A stretch of DNA of 64,000 bases, taken from Polychytrium aggregatum (Eukaryota; Chytridiomycota; Chytridiomycetes; Polychytriales). The DNA lies in the NCBI RefSeq assembly GCF_025602895.1, contig NW_026516277.1:62001-126000 (forward strand), written 5' to 3'. Position 1 is the first letter of the stretch; each line of letters starts with the position of its first letter. Shown here piece after piece: positions 54,195 to 63,141 of this stretch. The position numbers and the translations under genes are program-made. Below the pieces are notes generated by a model that searched no databases, was not told the origin of the DNA, and saw only the letters and a program-made list of their open reading frames with translations.

Positions 54195-56759
54195 TCACTT
54201 TCTGGCTTCTGAAGCCCGCTGACTGACTTGTAGGCCCAGCGGGCAGGCCGTGAGATTGTTTCCCGTCCTGGTTGGCAATCTCTTTGTTTTGGTTGGTTTC
54301 GGGAGCACAGTCTTGAATAGACCCGGCCGATCTCCTGTGGCGATGATCGACTGGCATACCGAGATCATGTTCCTGGCTGCATTGATGTCTCGATCCCACA
54401 GCGTATGGCAGCTTGCACAGCTCCGGACAAAGTGTGGTTTCTCGATATCAAGATGCTCGGGTGACTCGAGTCGCTTGGCTTCCCGGCAATGTGAGCACAC
54501 CTGGGATGTGTTGAACTCGTTCACCGAGCACACATGGATCTTGGAGACGGATTGGTCTGGTGGTCGTCTCTGGTGGTGGTGGAACTGCTCGAAATACTTG
54601 GCAAACCTGAGTCTCCGTGGGCTGGAAGCATATCCCTTCCCCTGTTTCCAGGATGCATTCCCAAAGGCAATCACCACTTCGGTCTCCCTTGGTGCCTGGT
54701 CAATGACTTGCTTGCACATCTCGTGGACGGTGCGCTGTCGCTTGCCGTGGAGATCGAGTCGCTTGAATCGCCGTCGCCGGGTCAGGCTGAAGTACAGCTG
54801 TTTGTCCAGCATGTCTCCATCGAACACATGGCGAATGTATCGCAGGAAGGAAGCCAACCCAGGGATCTTGGGACTTGGTGTGGTGCTCATCCATTGCTGC
54901 AGATCAAGGTTCTTGTGGGTGCTCTGTATCCACTTGGTCGCCTGGGTGGTGCCACATCGATGCTGGTACTCCTTGTTGGAGAACGACACAATCTTCTCGT
55001 TGGCGCGCTGTGCCTTGGTCACCTTGACACCGTCTTGCTCCTGGATGGATGGTTGACTGGGTGCTCGAATGACAGCGGCGAAGATCGATCCCACTCCAGG
55101 GTCGATCCCAATCCATGTGGTCCGAGAGTCGTCAATGGGACCGACCCTGGTCTGGATCCTCTGCTCGGGGGTGAGCTTGGGTGTCTTGTCCTCGGTTTTT
55201 GGCTTGGCATCAGGATCCTTCTTCAGGATCTTGTACCTGAGTGTGGTGATCGAGCACCCGACCCCATCGGTGGTGATCTCGCAACCAAAGAGCTGCTTCC
55301 CTTCCTCCCTGGCACCAAAGAGTCTCGGATCCAGCTTGAAGTTGGTCTGCCAGAAGGTCTCTTGCTTTGTGGTGCCATTGACCTTGGTCTTCAGGTCGTC
55401 CCACTTGAGACCAGTGCCAGTCTGGTATCCAAGGATTTCCCACAGTGCTTTGGTGTCGAGCTTGACATACTTTGCTCTGGCATCGCAGAGCGGGACCAAG
55501 GTGCACTGTGCTCGAGGGACATTGTGTCGCTTCTTGGTCTGGGCAAGCCGGTCGGTGAGGCGCTTGATCCGTTTCATGTTGATGGTGATCTGCTTGTCCA
55601 CCTCCTCGTGCTGGGTCTGGAGATCTTTGAGTCTGTCAGCCCCGATGTGGTGGATGGGTTGACACATTTCCTCGTTCAGTCGTCCACGCTCTCCTTTCAG
55701 AACATCGGTATCCCTCACGAGCCTGGGAATGATCATCTTCTGAAAGACCACCATGAAGAGGGCCTCCTTCAGGTGGGTCAGGCGAGAGACCTCACTGGCC
55801 AGAATTGGTACGACTTTGTACAGGTCCTGGTGGCTTTCGTACCGAAACTCATACAACTGGTCGGCATGGTGGGCGAAGGATTTTCTCAGATCACCGAGGA
55901 GTGTCTTGGAGAGGGGATTCTCCATCAGCTTCATACACTCATCGACGTGTGTATGACGTTTCACATCCTTGGGAGCAACCAGGACCAAATTGCAGTATCG
56001 GCGTAGAAGGGACCAATACCGATCGAGAATATGGGTCTCGCAGTTGACAGCATAGGTCTTGACAGCCAAACCAAGGACCTGTGAACCAGTACCCTTTGGG
56101 AGGGCCACTGGAGGCAGGATACACGTCTCACTCCATGCACGTCGATACAGCTCATATGTGTCGAGGAGGTGCCTGTCATCTTCTGGGGTGTTTGTCCTGG
56201 CACCCACTGTTCCTGTCTGCACCATACTGAAGCACTTTCGAACAAACGCGGGTTCACTCGACGACACAGTGGGGAGGGTGATGCCCTCGTCCAAGCACCG
56301 CCTGAAATGCAGCTCCAGGAGTCGAGATGCTTCGTACTGCACTTGAGTCATGGCTCGGACAGTCTCCTCGATCTTGTCGTGCAAGGTGTCGTTCTTGATG
56401 ATGGCATCGAGAGTGCACTTGACGGTGGAGTAGTCGGCCTTGACTTGCTCGTTTGGGCCACAGTCAGGCAAGGTAGAGCTCCAGAGTGGGTTCTTCTTGG
56501 TACACAATGAACTGTTGCTTCTGGCATGACCCTCTTGCTTGCACGTGGCACATACAGGGACCTTGGGTGCTTGGCTGACCATTTCAGCGACCGAGGCAGG
56601 GCTGCTGTCGATTCTGGCTGTGCACTTCTTGGTGAAGGGTTTGACATGGTTGGTCAGGCCACAGGCACGACACGATTTGATGACGGGTTTCTTGGCCACA
56701 GGAGAATCATTGGGTGATCCCGGGTCGGGATCGGGGGGTGTCTTTCTCTTGGGAGCCAT
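54195..56759 (-). CDS. Fanzor RNA-guided nuclease (TnpB-like), intact
   Basis: A single uninterrupted exon of 854 residues, starting MAPKRKTPPDPDPGSPNDSP. The frame is open 60 bp further, but only from a GTG. After a basic, Pro-rich leader come two CX2CX4HX7C zinc knuckles (residues 30-46 and 70-86). A long helical region follows, with IKRLTDRLAQTKKRH typical of the recognition lobe. The RuvC nuclease has TWIGIDPGVGSIFAAVI (Asp553), VVIAFGNASW (the canonical Glu position is Gly700), SVNEFNTSQVCSHC (Glu748) and LWDRDINAARNM (Asp791), with a CX2C...CX2C finger at 755-784. Fanzors are eukaryotic homologues of IS200/IS605 TnpB, and tested members are RNA-guided DNA nucleases. Introns are absent although neighbours have many, as expected for transposon cargo. 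Activity of this protein is inferred. Confidence 0.93.
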   Translation of the reverse strand: MAPKRKTPPDPDPGSPNDSPVAKKPVIKSCRACGLTNHVKPFTKKCTARIDSSPASVAEMVSQAPKVPVCATCKQEGHARSNSSLCTKKNPLWSSTLPDCGPNEQVKADYSTVKCTLDAIIKNDTLHDKIEETVRAMTQVQYEASRLLELHFRRCLDEGITLPTVSSSEPAFVRKCFSMVQTGTVGARTNTPEDDRHLLDTYELYRRAWSETCILPPVALPKGTGSQVLGLAVKTYAVNCETHILDRYWSLLRRYCNLVLVAPKDVKRHTHVDECMKLMENPLSKTLLGDLRKSFAHHADQLYEFRYESHQDLYKVVPILASEVSRLTHLKEALFMVVFQKMIIPRLVRDTDVLKGERGRLNEEMCQPIHHIGADRLKDLQTQHEEVDKQITINMKRIKRLTDRLAQTKKRHNVPRAQCTLVPLCDARAKYVKLDTKALWEILGYQTGTGLKWDDLKTKVNGTTKQETFWQTNFKLDPRLFGAREEGKQLFGCEITTDGVGCSITTLRYKILKKDPDAKPKTEDKTPKLTPEQRIQTRVGPIDDSRTTWIGIDPGVGSIFAAVIRAPSQPSIQEQDGVKVTKAQRANEKIVSFSNKEYQHRCGTTQATKWIQSTHKNLDLQQWMSTTPSPKIPGLASFLRYIRHVFDGDMLDKQLYFSLTRRRRFKRLDLHGKRQRTVHEMCKQVIDQAPRETEVVIAFGNASWKQGKGYASSPRRLRFAKYFEQFHHHQRRPPDQSVSKIHVCSVNEFNTSQVCSHCREAKRLESPEHLDIEKPHFVRSCASCHTLWDRDINAARNMISVCQSIIATGDRPGLFKTVLPKPTKTKRLPTRTGNNLTACPLGLQVSQRASEARK

Positions 56760-57117
56760 CTGGCGAGAAAATAGCAGCGATGGCTGGTTCTTGTCAGGAA
56801 CGGAGCTGGACTTTGGCACCAGACAGCTGATGGTAGTCGAACGGACGGTCGTAGGACGAAGGGGAGTGTATTCAATAGGCTAAGGGCAGGATACAAGAGG
56901 CAAGGTGAGGTGCTGGTTCTGAGGCCACAGCACCTCGTTTATATCTCTAAACGCCGTCCTTGTTCGCCGCAGATTTTTCTTCCACTACAAAGGAGATTGG
57001 TTATCTGCGACGGGGGGATATTAGATCCGAACGTTTCCCTCGCCCGCCGGGAGGTTTCATGTCAGTGCCTTACCCAACATTGCACATCAAGGAAACAGGA
57101 CACGGGTTGGGGCGCCC

Positions 57118-57299
57118 ATGAAACCATCCACCGGGCGTGGGAACGCGGTTCATGACAGTTCTGCCCTTGGGGAAGAAAAATTCTCCTCAAAACCAGCGCA
57201 TTTTGGGCTGGCAGAGATACTGCGCAGTGGCGTCCTTGATTCAGATCCAGAAACGCATCGCTCGCTCAATCAGTCGTGGGAAGACATCTTGTCAAGGTG
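57118..57299 (+). other. Possible exon on the opposite strand inside the Fanzor element
   Basis: A frame from an ATG at 57118 reads DSSALGEEKFSSKPAHFGLA and EILRSGVLDSDPETHRSLNQ, and ends SWEDILS at an excellent donor AG|GTGAGTCT. Residue composition looks protein-like. No matching downstream exon is certain (a TTGACTAG acceptor lies at about 57360), and an overlapping frame reaching 57571 is equally open. It could be a remnant of a lost partner gene or chance. Confidence 0.25.
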
Positions 57300-57607
57300 A
57301 GTCTTGCCTGATAGCCAAACGATCATGTCATCTCGCTGACACACAGCCACGCTTGACTAGGTTTCCAACCAGAGAGATTCAGATGGTGGTGGTTCTTGTC
57401 CGCAATCGGAGTGGAGCTTCCAACAATGATACAATTGGTCATTCCTCCACACCAATCGCCCACCACCACCGTCAATCGGCTCAAGGTGATACCAAATGCC
57501 GTCAACCGACCATGGCCGGATTCCAACTTTTGCTGCGCCACATACAACGTGACTTTCAGGTGCCGAGATGAGCAGCCACGAGGGGGCCGGAAAAATTGAT
57601 AGTGTGA

Positions 57608-57975
57608 GTCAGGCGGATGTGCGCAGCAGGCTGGCCGGCGTGACTGAGACAGCAACGAACCGACAACCACAACGCAGCGGAGCAGCCGTATCGCAGTGTA
57701 TTTGCAGATCAACGCAATGCATGTGTGTGCTGGCATGATCCTGTCTGCTTGTGCAGCGACATTTGGCAAGCAATCAATCACATGTCCCTGTCGGCTATCG
57801 AGGGAGCGACAGCCCGGAAGCCGCCGACGGCATGGCAAAAGCGCGGAGATTGCCCGACATCATCTCCGAAGCTTGCTGGCGAGGCGCCAAAGTGGATGAG
57901 CGAGCTGCTTGAATCGGATAGCCCGTGGCCGTGCAGTCACCACCCGACGCTGCGCGATCATGAAAGCAGTAGCCA
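57608..57975. other. Short intergenic stretch right of the transposon
   Basis: No gene recognised between the element's duplication and the 3' end of the coiled-coil gene. Confidence 0.5.
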
Positions 57976-59095
57976 TCAAACACATCCAGAAGGACAGTAC
58001 CTTTTGAGAGACGGCACGGCGTAGTTGACTCTTGCAGCAGAGGAGCGTCGAGAGCGTTGGTGGCGAGACGACCACGGAGTGACCGGGCCAGAGGGCATGC
58101 GTCGCTGGGGACTGGAGGTTCTGATATCCGGGCTGGGCGGGGGCGAGAGGGAAGGCTCGCATGCTGGCTTGGCCGGATCTAGCGCAGCCACAGAGAAGTG
58201 CCGGAGTAAATGGTCCGCCACAGATATGCCGCTGGCGAGGATCAGCTACTGTTTAGTGTCCACTGCTGCGTCTCACCTGAAGCAACACCCTCCTCCTCCA
58301 TGCTTGGAAATGAAAGCCCCAATCCGAGAGAGAACTGATCGAGCTGGTCTGTGACCGACGCAGCGAACGCCCGGCTCATCTCGACGACGCGTGCTCTTGA
58401 TGACTGGGCCAGCTCGCATGCGTGAGTTTGCTGTGGTGGGGGATTCTCAAAGGCGAGTCAACGATATCGTACCGCATAGGTCTTTCTCAGATGAGTCATA
58501 GATGCCTTGAGCTCCATGATCTCGAGCTGCAGCTCGCTGTTCTCTGACTCGGTGGCGATCAGTCGGCCCTGGCAGCCCAGCAGCTGGGTCTGAGGAGCAG
58601 CGATGAGTCTAGCCGGTCCAGGAGTATACAAAGCCCAGAGGGCCGACAGAGCCCAAAGGTACTCCAACCTGAATTTCCAGTCGATCATCCTGTGTCTTTC
58701 GGAGTTGCATAGCGATCGAAGCATTCATGCTGCTGGACCGACGGCTGCTGTCAGGAGGAGACACAGCAGAGATGGCCGAGATGGGCCACGGCCGAGCCAA
58801 CCATGCCAGAGATCATACCGGGCAATGTCCATATTCTGTTTCTGCAGTCTCTTCCACGTTGCTCGCGGCTGTTGCAGAGGCTGTCAGCCCAAGTCCAGGC
58901 TGCATATGCAGATCAAGCGGAATGGAGCATCTTGCCTTCTCTGGGGACATGGCAGTGATCGAGGTCGCTCAGGTACGGGAAGAGCACAGGCACAGGGGTC
59001 GACGGGATAGTCCGGCCCAAGACAAGCTGGACGGGTAGAGGCCGGGCTCCTGCCGAAGATCGAGTGCGCGAGCTGAGGATCTGTGCGATCCCTGG
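57976..59095 (-). CDS. Coiled-coil protein of unknown function
   Basis: Several minus-strand exons join in phase. Upstream exon about 59080-58990 reads PASTRPACLGPDYPVD. The next exon, after CTGACAG, reads PLQQPRATWKRLQKQNMDIA. Then SRRSSSMNASIAMQLRKTQD and DRLEIQ end at GTTGGAGT. The next, after CTCCTCAG, reads TQLLGCQGRLIATESENSEL, QLEIMELKASMTHLRKTYA (heptad-like). Then QTHACELAQSSRARVVEMSR, TDQLDQFSLGLGLSFPSMEE, and a last Ser/Arg/Pro-rich exon ending NYAVPSLKR and YCPSGCV (stop 57976-57978). The start codon was not found, so the 5' end is approximate. The heptads predict a dimerising helix. I recognise no family. Confidence 0.5.
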
Positions 59096-59265
59096 CCCTG
59101 CGGAATCAACCGAGAACCGGTAAGCACCAGCCAAGCCGTGGGAAAGGGGCGGGAGGTGCTGCACTGCCACCGGAATGCAGAACGGCGCTTGCTGGTCCTG
59201 GTCCGCGCCTGTCGTCCTGCATCTGCATCTGCATCTGCATCCGCATACCGCCGAGCTCGACGTCC

Positions 59266-60518
59266 ATGGCCGCCCCATCACCCCGCAAAGACCAGACCCA
59301 AGACGAGGCCGACTCGCCCTTCCATCCGCATCTCACTCCCGGCCGTCCCAGAGAGGTGCCGCTGCCGTCCGTGCGAGCTGCATCCGGCCACCATCCTGCT
59401 ACTTGCATCCCATTGCTTGCATTTCTGCTCACCAGCACCGTCTTGCATTGGCCAGGATCTTGTTCTGGAAGCACGGCAACTCAAGGAAGAGGGAAACGTC
59501 TTATTTCGTGCATCTGAATTCGATGAAGCTGTCTTGAGGTGACCAGCGCCGTCTCGGCTGACTCCTGTCTCTGTCGTCGGTTATGCTCACCCGAACGATC
59601 TACCCGGTAGATACGAAGCCGCCCTCCAGGCTCTTCCGGATGACTGCTCCAACGATCGCTCTGTACTCTATGGCAACATCGCTGCCTGTCGTGTTCGACA
59701 GGTGGGTATCTCCGATGAGCTTTTGGAGCATGCCGTTGCTGGTTGTCCATACCTGGGCCTGTGCCGACGACCGTGACGCCGCTTCCATGCATCCGATTGC
59801 GACTCATGCTTCGCTCCGACCCACCCGCCAAACCAGGACGACCATAAGGCTGCGGTTGAGTGTTGCAATCAAGGTTTGAAGAAATGTCTCTGGGTGACAG
59901 GGCGACTCCACGACATCCGTCATGCACGCCGATCTGATCGAAACTCCCATTCGGTCCTCCTGTGTATCATCAGCACTCCGGCTCAACCCCGAGTATCTCA
60001 AAGCCTTGAGCCGCAGAGCCTCTTCGAACGTCGCCATTGGCAAATGGTCATCACTGGAGTCTGCCTTGGAAGGTCAGTTCGGATGCCGCTCAACTGCGGC
60101 TTGATTGCAGCCCGAGTGAGCCGCCCCGTTCGCCGTCTGATCAGAATGGCTCTCCACTCCCGGCCCTCAGATTACCAAAAAGTACTTGAAATGGATCCTG
60201 GACACAAAGAGGCAGCAGCAGCACTGAAATCTTTGCCAGAGAAGATCAAGCAGCAGGCTCAGGTTGAGCGAGACGAAATGCTAGGTGCCTGTCTCGGTCG
60301 ATGATGCCACCCGCCTCAAGCCCATACTGCTGTCCCCTGCCTCCGATGCGCCTGCACACCAGCTAACGTCGACCCATGGGTGTCCCGCCGGATTCAAAAC
60401 AGGGAAGCTCAAGGATATCGGCAATCAGTTCCTGGGCCGGTTCGGCCTGTCGACGGACAGCTTCAAAGTCACGCAAGCAGATCAGACCGGGGGCTACTCG
60501 CTCAACCTCAACAAGTAG
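59266..60518 (+). CDS. TTC1: TTC1-like TPR co-chaperone
   Basis: Seven exons: 59266-59355, 59456-59538, 59611-59701, 59836-59872, 59974-60072, about 60171-60286 and 60403-60518. The short N-terminus (MAAPSPRKDQTQDEADSPFH) leads into TPRs: LVLEARQLKEEGNVLFRASE, FDEAVLRYEAALQALPDDCS, VLYGNIAACRVRQ, DDHKAAVECCNQALRLNPEY and LKALSRRASSNVAIGKWSSL. Then comes DYQKVLEMDPGHKEAAAALK and the family-specific tail KLKDIGNQFLGRFGLSTDSF, KVTQADQTGGYSLNLNK. The KLKDxGN...FGLSTDxF...GGYS ending is diagnostic of TTC1, an adaptor between Hsp90/Hsp70 and client or G-protein partners. The N-terminal acidic region of animal TTC1 is much reduced here. Confidence 0.88.
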
Positions 60519-60875
60519 TGCGCACTCGCTGTCATAGCTTGCTGGTGTATTCGCAGAGGATAGATGATTGGTATTCAAGGGTGTGAGTATACAGCCCGAC
60601 GCTGCGGGTGCAGAGGATATCGTCACGCAGCAGTGACCGCTGGGCAGAGATTTCGTTCAGCCGGCCAATTGCTGCAAAACCTGTGTGTGATGAGAAACGG
60701 GCATCTCGGTGTTGGTAAACGGGAGAGCGTCTGGCTTGCACTGTGATGAATCAGACCATCTCTCCCCTCCATTTGGTCCTCGGTCGTATACATGGGAGAG
60801 ATATCACATCCGCTGGCGCTCACCTGTATCCGTATCTGCATCCGCGTCTGTAACTGCATCTGGGTTGAACATACG

Positions 60876-62615
60876 CTAGTATTCGGGCGAAACCGACTGC
60901 ATGCGGGTCACCTCGGGTTCTGAGAACTTGACTCCTCGCCTGGAGGCCTCGTCGGATGCACTCGACGCCGGCTCGGCAGCCAAGGCGACGCCTTTCGGGC
61001 TAGCTCCTCGTTGCTGTATGAAGGCGTTCTTGGGAGTGACCGATTTCTTCACCTCTGCCCCGGTGGTGGAGGAGGTGACGATTTTGGAGCTACCCTGGTT
61101 CTCGCCCAGCCCAAGGGTGACCAGCTTTCCTGCCAGAACATCGGCATCGCTTGTTGGGCCAGAACCAGCCCCGGCTTTGCGTCCGTCTTGGGCCGGCCCA
61201 GGCTTGAGCACTGCAGGTCGATTGCGCTCCTCGGAAGCACCACTACCGGCCTCGGTCTGGACCGGGGATTTGGAGACGCCCTTTGGCTGTGGATAGTAGT
61301 CCATGTGTGGATCATCGGTCTCTCGCCAGCAAGTGATCTTAGCCCCAGCCTTCTGGAACTTTGACATCTTGAACAAGGTAGACACATCGCGCTCGAACGG
61401 GGACAGCTTCTTCTTGGGTACCACTTTGCGCGGCTCAATATTCTTGGTGTGCTTTCGCTTGGACTTTTCCTGGAAGTGTCAATATCGCACACGGCCGTCA
61501 GCACGGACCACCCCTGATATCTACCGATCTCTGAATCTAGCATGGTCAGAACCACGAGCCTCCAGCTGCAGTCACGGAATATAGCATAATTGTGATGCAG
61601 GCGATGCAGGCGATGCGGTGATGCAGGTGATGCAGGTGATGCAGGTGATGCAGGTGATGCAGGTGATGTAGGAAACATGGTGCTCTATTTGGCGGGGTAT
61701 TTCGCTGCTCAGGCCTCACTTTGTCCGCCTTGGTCTTCTCGCCCTGTCGCTTTTCTTGCTCCATGACCCACTCCCGTTGGTAAATGTCCGTCATGAGACA
61801 GGCCACAGGCGTTGACGGTCTGAAGGGAAGGACAATCGAGGGTGAGCTTTAGGAGCATACATCCGGAGGTGAGCGTTCGCCGCTACGTTGACAATCGAAA
61901 CGCCTTCACAGGTATCCAGGACTGGCAAGTGGTGGGAGGATAACGAAAGCCAGACTGATTCTGTCTCAAGCCAGGCAAGTTTCGTTCGTCAACGAGTACC
62001 CGCAGCCAGCATACCTTGTGGGCTTGCCGTATATAAAGTTGGGATTGGCATCGCTGGGAAGCGGCCCGCTTCCACGCTTCTTTCTCAGTGCTGCCGCGTA
62101 GCCGTAATTGTTCGCTACACCCACACCCAGCAGGGTGTTGCCGCTCTTGCCGTCGGCCACCAGCGAGTGGTCACCAATCTTGACACGAACGGGATGGAGT
62201 TTTCTGTATTCACGGATGGCTGAGGGAGAAATGATGCCACGTTTGGCGGTGTTGCGGTTCATGGTGATGTAGTCCAATGACGGAATCTGGTGCTTGGATG
62301 TGGCTTTGACATGCCAGTGCTGTAGAACTATTGGGACGGGGCATCGACGTGAGACAGTGGGTCAGAGGCCCGAACCAGCCAGAGTCAGCTCACTGAACAG
62401 AGAGCCAGTATGTAAACTCGAGCTACCCGGATCGATTGAACGGCAGTACCCAGCGGGCTATGGGAAACATGCAACGAGACCGCACCTGTGGCCGCTGTTT
62501 CATCAGGGTTCCTGTCTATGAGCTTGCCGTATACATGATCACTACCAGGAAGGTCATAGACGGTTGGCCTGGTTTTGCCAACGACACCTTTGACGAGGAG
62601 TGGGTTGTTCGACAT
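60876..62615 (-). CDS. CFAP77: CFAP77, ciliary doublet-microtubule protein
   Basis: A multi-exon minus-strand gene. The first exon (ATG 62615, frame open further upstream) reads MSNNPLLVKGVVGKTRPTVY, DLPGSDHVYGKLIDRNPDET. The next (from about 62277) reads DYITMNRNTAKRGIISPSAI and REYRKLHPVR. Then come GSGPLPSDANPNFIYGKPTR, PSTPVACLMTDIYQREWVME, QEKRQGEKTKADK, and a last exon with PFERDVSTLFKMSKFQKAGA and a Ser/Ala-rich tail ending RMQSVSPEY (stop 60876-60878). NPLLVKxxxGKTRPTxYxLP...VYG, DxIxMNRxAxKxG, NxxxFxYGxxTRPSTP and KFQKxG match CFAP77 in order. CFAP77 lies inside or on axonemal doublet microtubules. Exact exon edges in the middle are approximate. It is strong evidence for a motile cilium. 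Confidence 0.85.
61608..61675. repeat. 9-bp minisatellite (GATGCAGGT)n in a CFAP77 intron
   Basis: About seven units of GATGCAGGT/GATGCAGGC run 61608-61675, between the exon ending KADK and the exon ending near 61470. Confidence 0.85.
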
Positions 62616-63141
62616 CCTCAGCAGTACTTGGCAGAGGGAGGCGCCTGATTTCCGGGGGGGGGTACAGCTGTTGCGAGAGTTGTTGGGCGTTCTGTCCCAG
62701 CCGCTTTGCAAGACAGTTTGTGGAGAGGTGTTCTATTCGTTGATGAAGCAAGAAGGCAGTCTTCGAGGGCAACTGGATGGAAGGGCCCTGAACAAGTCTC
62801 GGTATTGGACCTCGAGAGCTCAGCAAGCGATGGAGGTAGCGGTCGTTTATAGGACTCGGAGAAAAAAAAAAGTCAAGAGAGAGGGCAGCGCTGTGGCTGC
62901 CGCAGGGACAGGCCGGGCAGCGGCTGACGTCGTTGAGCCCAATCACGGCCGGGCTGTTTGAGCACTTGGACGACATTGTTCGGCATGAAACGCTGGCTGG
63001 GCGATTTCCCAGCCCCAGCGAGCAGGCCGGAGTGTGGGCGCAAGCGCGACGACAGGCCAAGACCCGCCCCCTGGCCATCCAGCCCATCTTGGTTCTCCCC
63101 AGCATCGCTCCGCCCCTGCATCTGCACCCAGCCTGCCCACA
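62616..63141. promoter_or_regulatory. Divergent promoter, CFAP77 and DGAT2
   Basis: 526 bp separate the CFAP77 start (62615, minus) from the DGAT2 start (63142, plus). If CFAP77 begins further upstream in its open frame, the promoter is shorter. No specific site assigned. Confidence 0.5.

Larger units (their letters stand above)
53919..57604 (-). mobile_element. CACTAT-ended DNA transposon carrying a Fanzor gene
   Basis: 3686 bp. The left end is CACTATGAAAAAATTTCTTG. The right end, reverse complemented, is CACTATCAATTTTTCCGGCC. A direct duplication TGA flanks both sides (53916-53918 and 57605-57607). CACTA termini and 3-bp duplications are the hallmarks of the CACTA/EnSpm superfamily; the inverted repeat itself is only 6-9 bp. 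The single clear cargo is the Fanzor gene on the minus strand, and no transposase is present, so the copy is probably mobilised in trans. The 845 bp between the Fanzor start and the right end contain no second clear gene apart from a weak plus-strand frame at 57118. Both ends recur in the 285-bp element at 15449-15733. The insertion sits upstream of GlnRS. Confidence 0.85.

Noticed and set aside
54250-56346. Long open frames on the plus strand across the Fanzor gene
   Set aside because: They are antisense shadows: the minus frame carries RuvC motifs, zinc fingers and protein-like composition, the plus frames do not.
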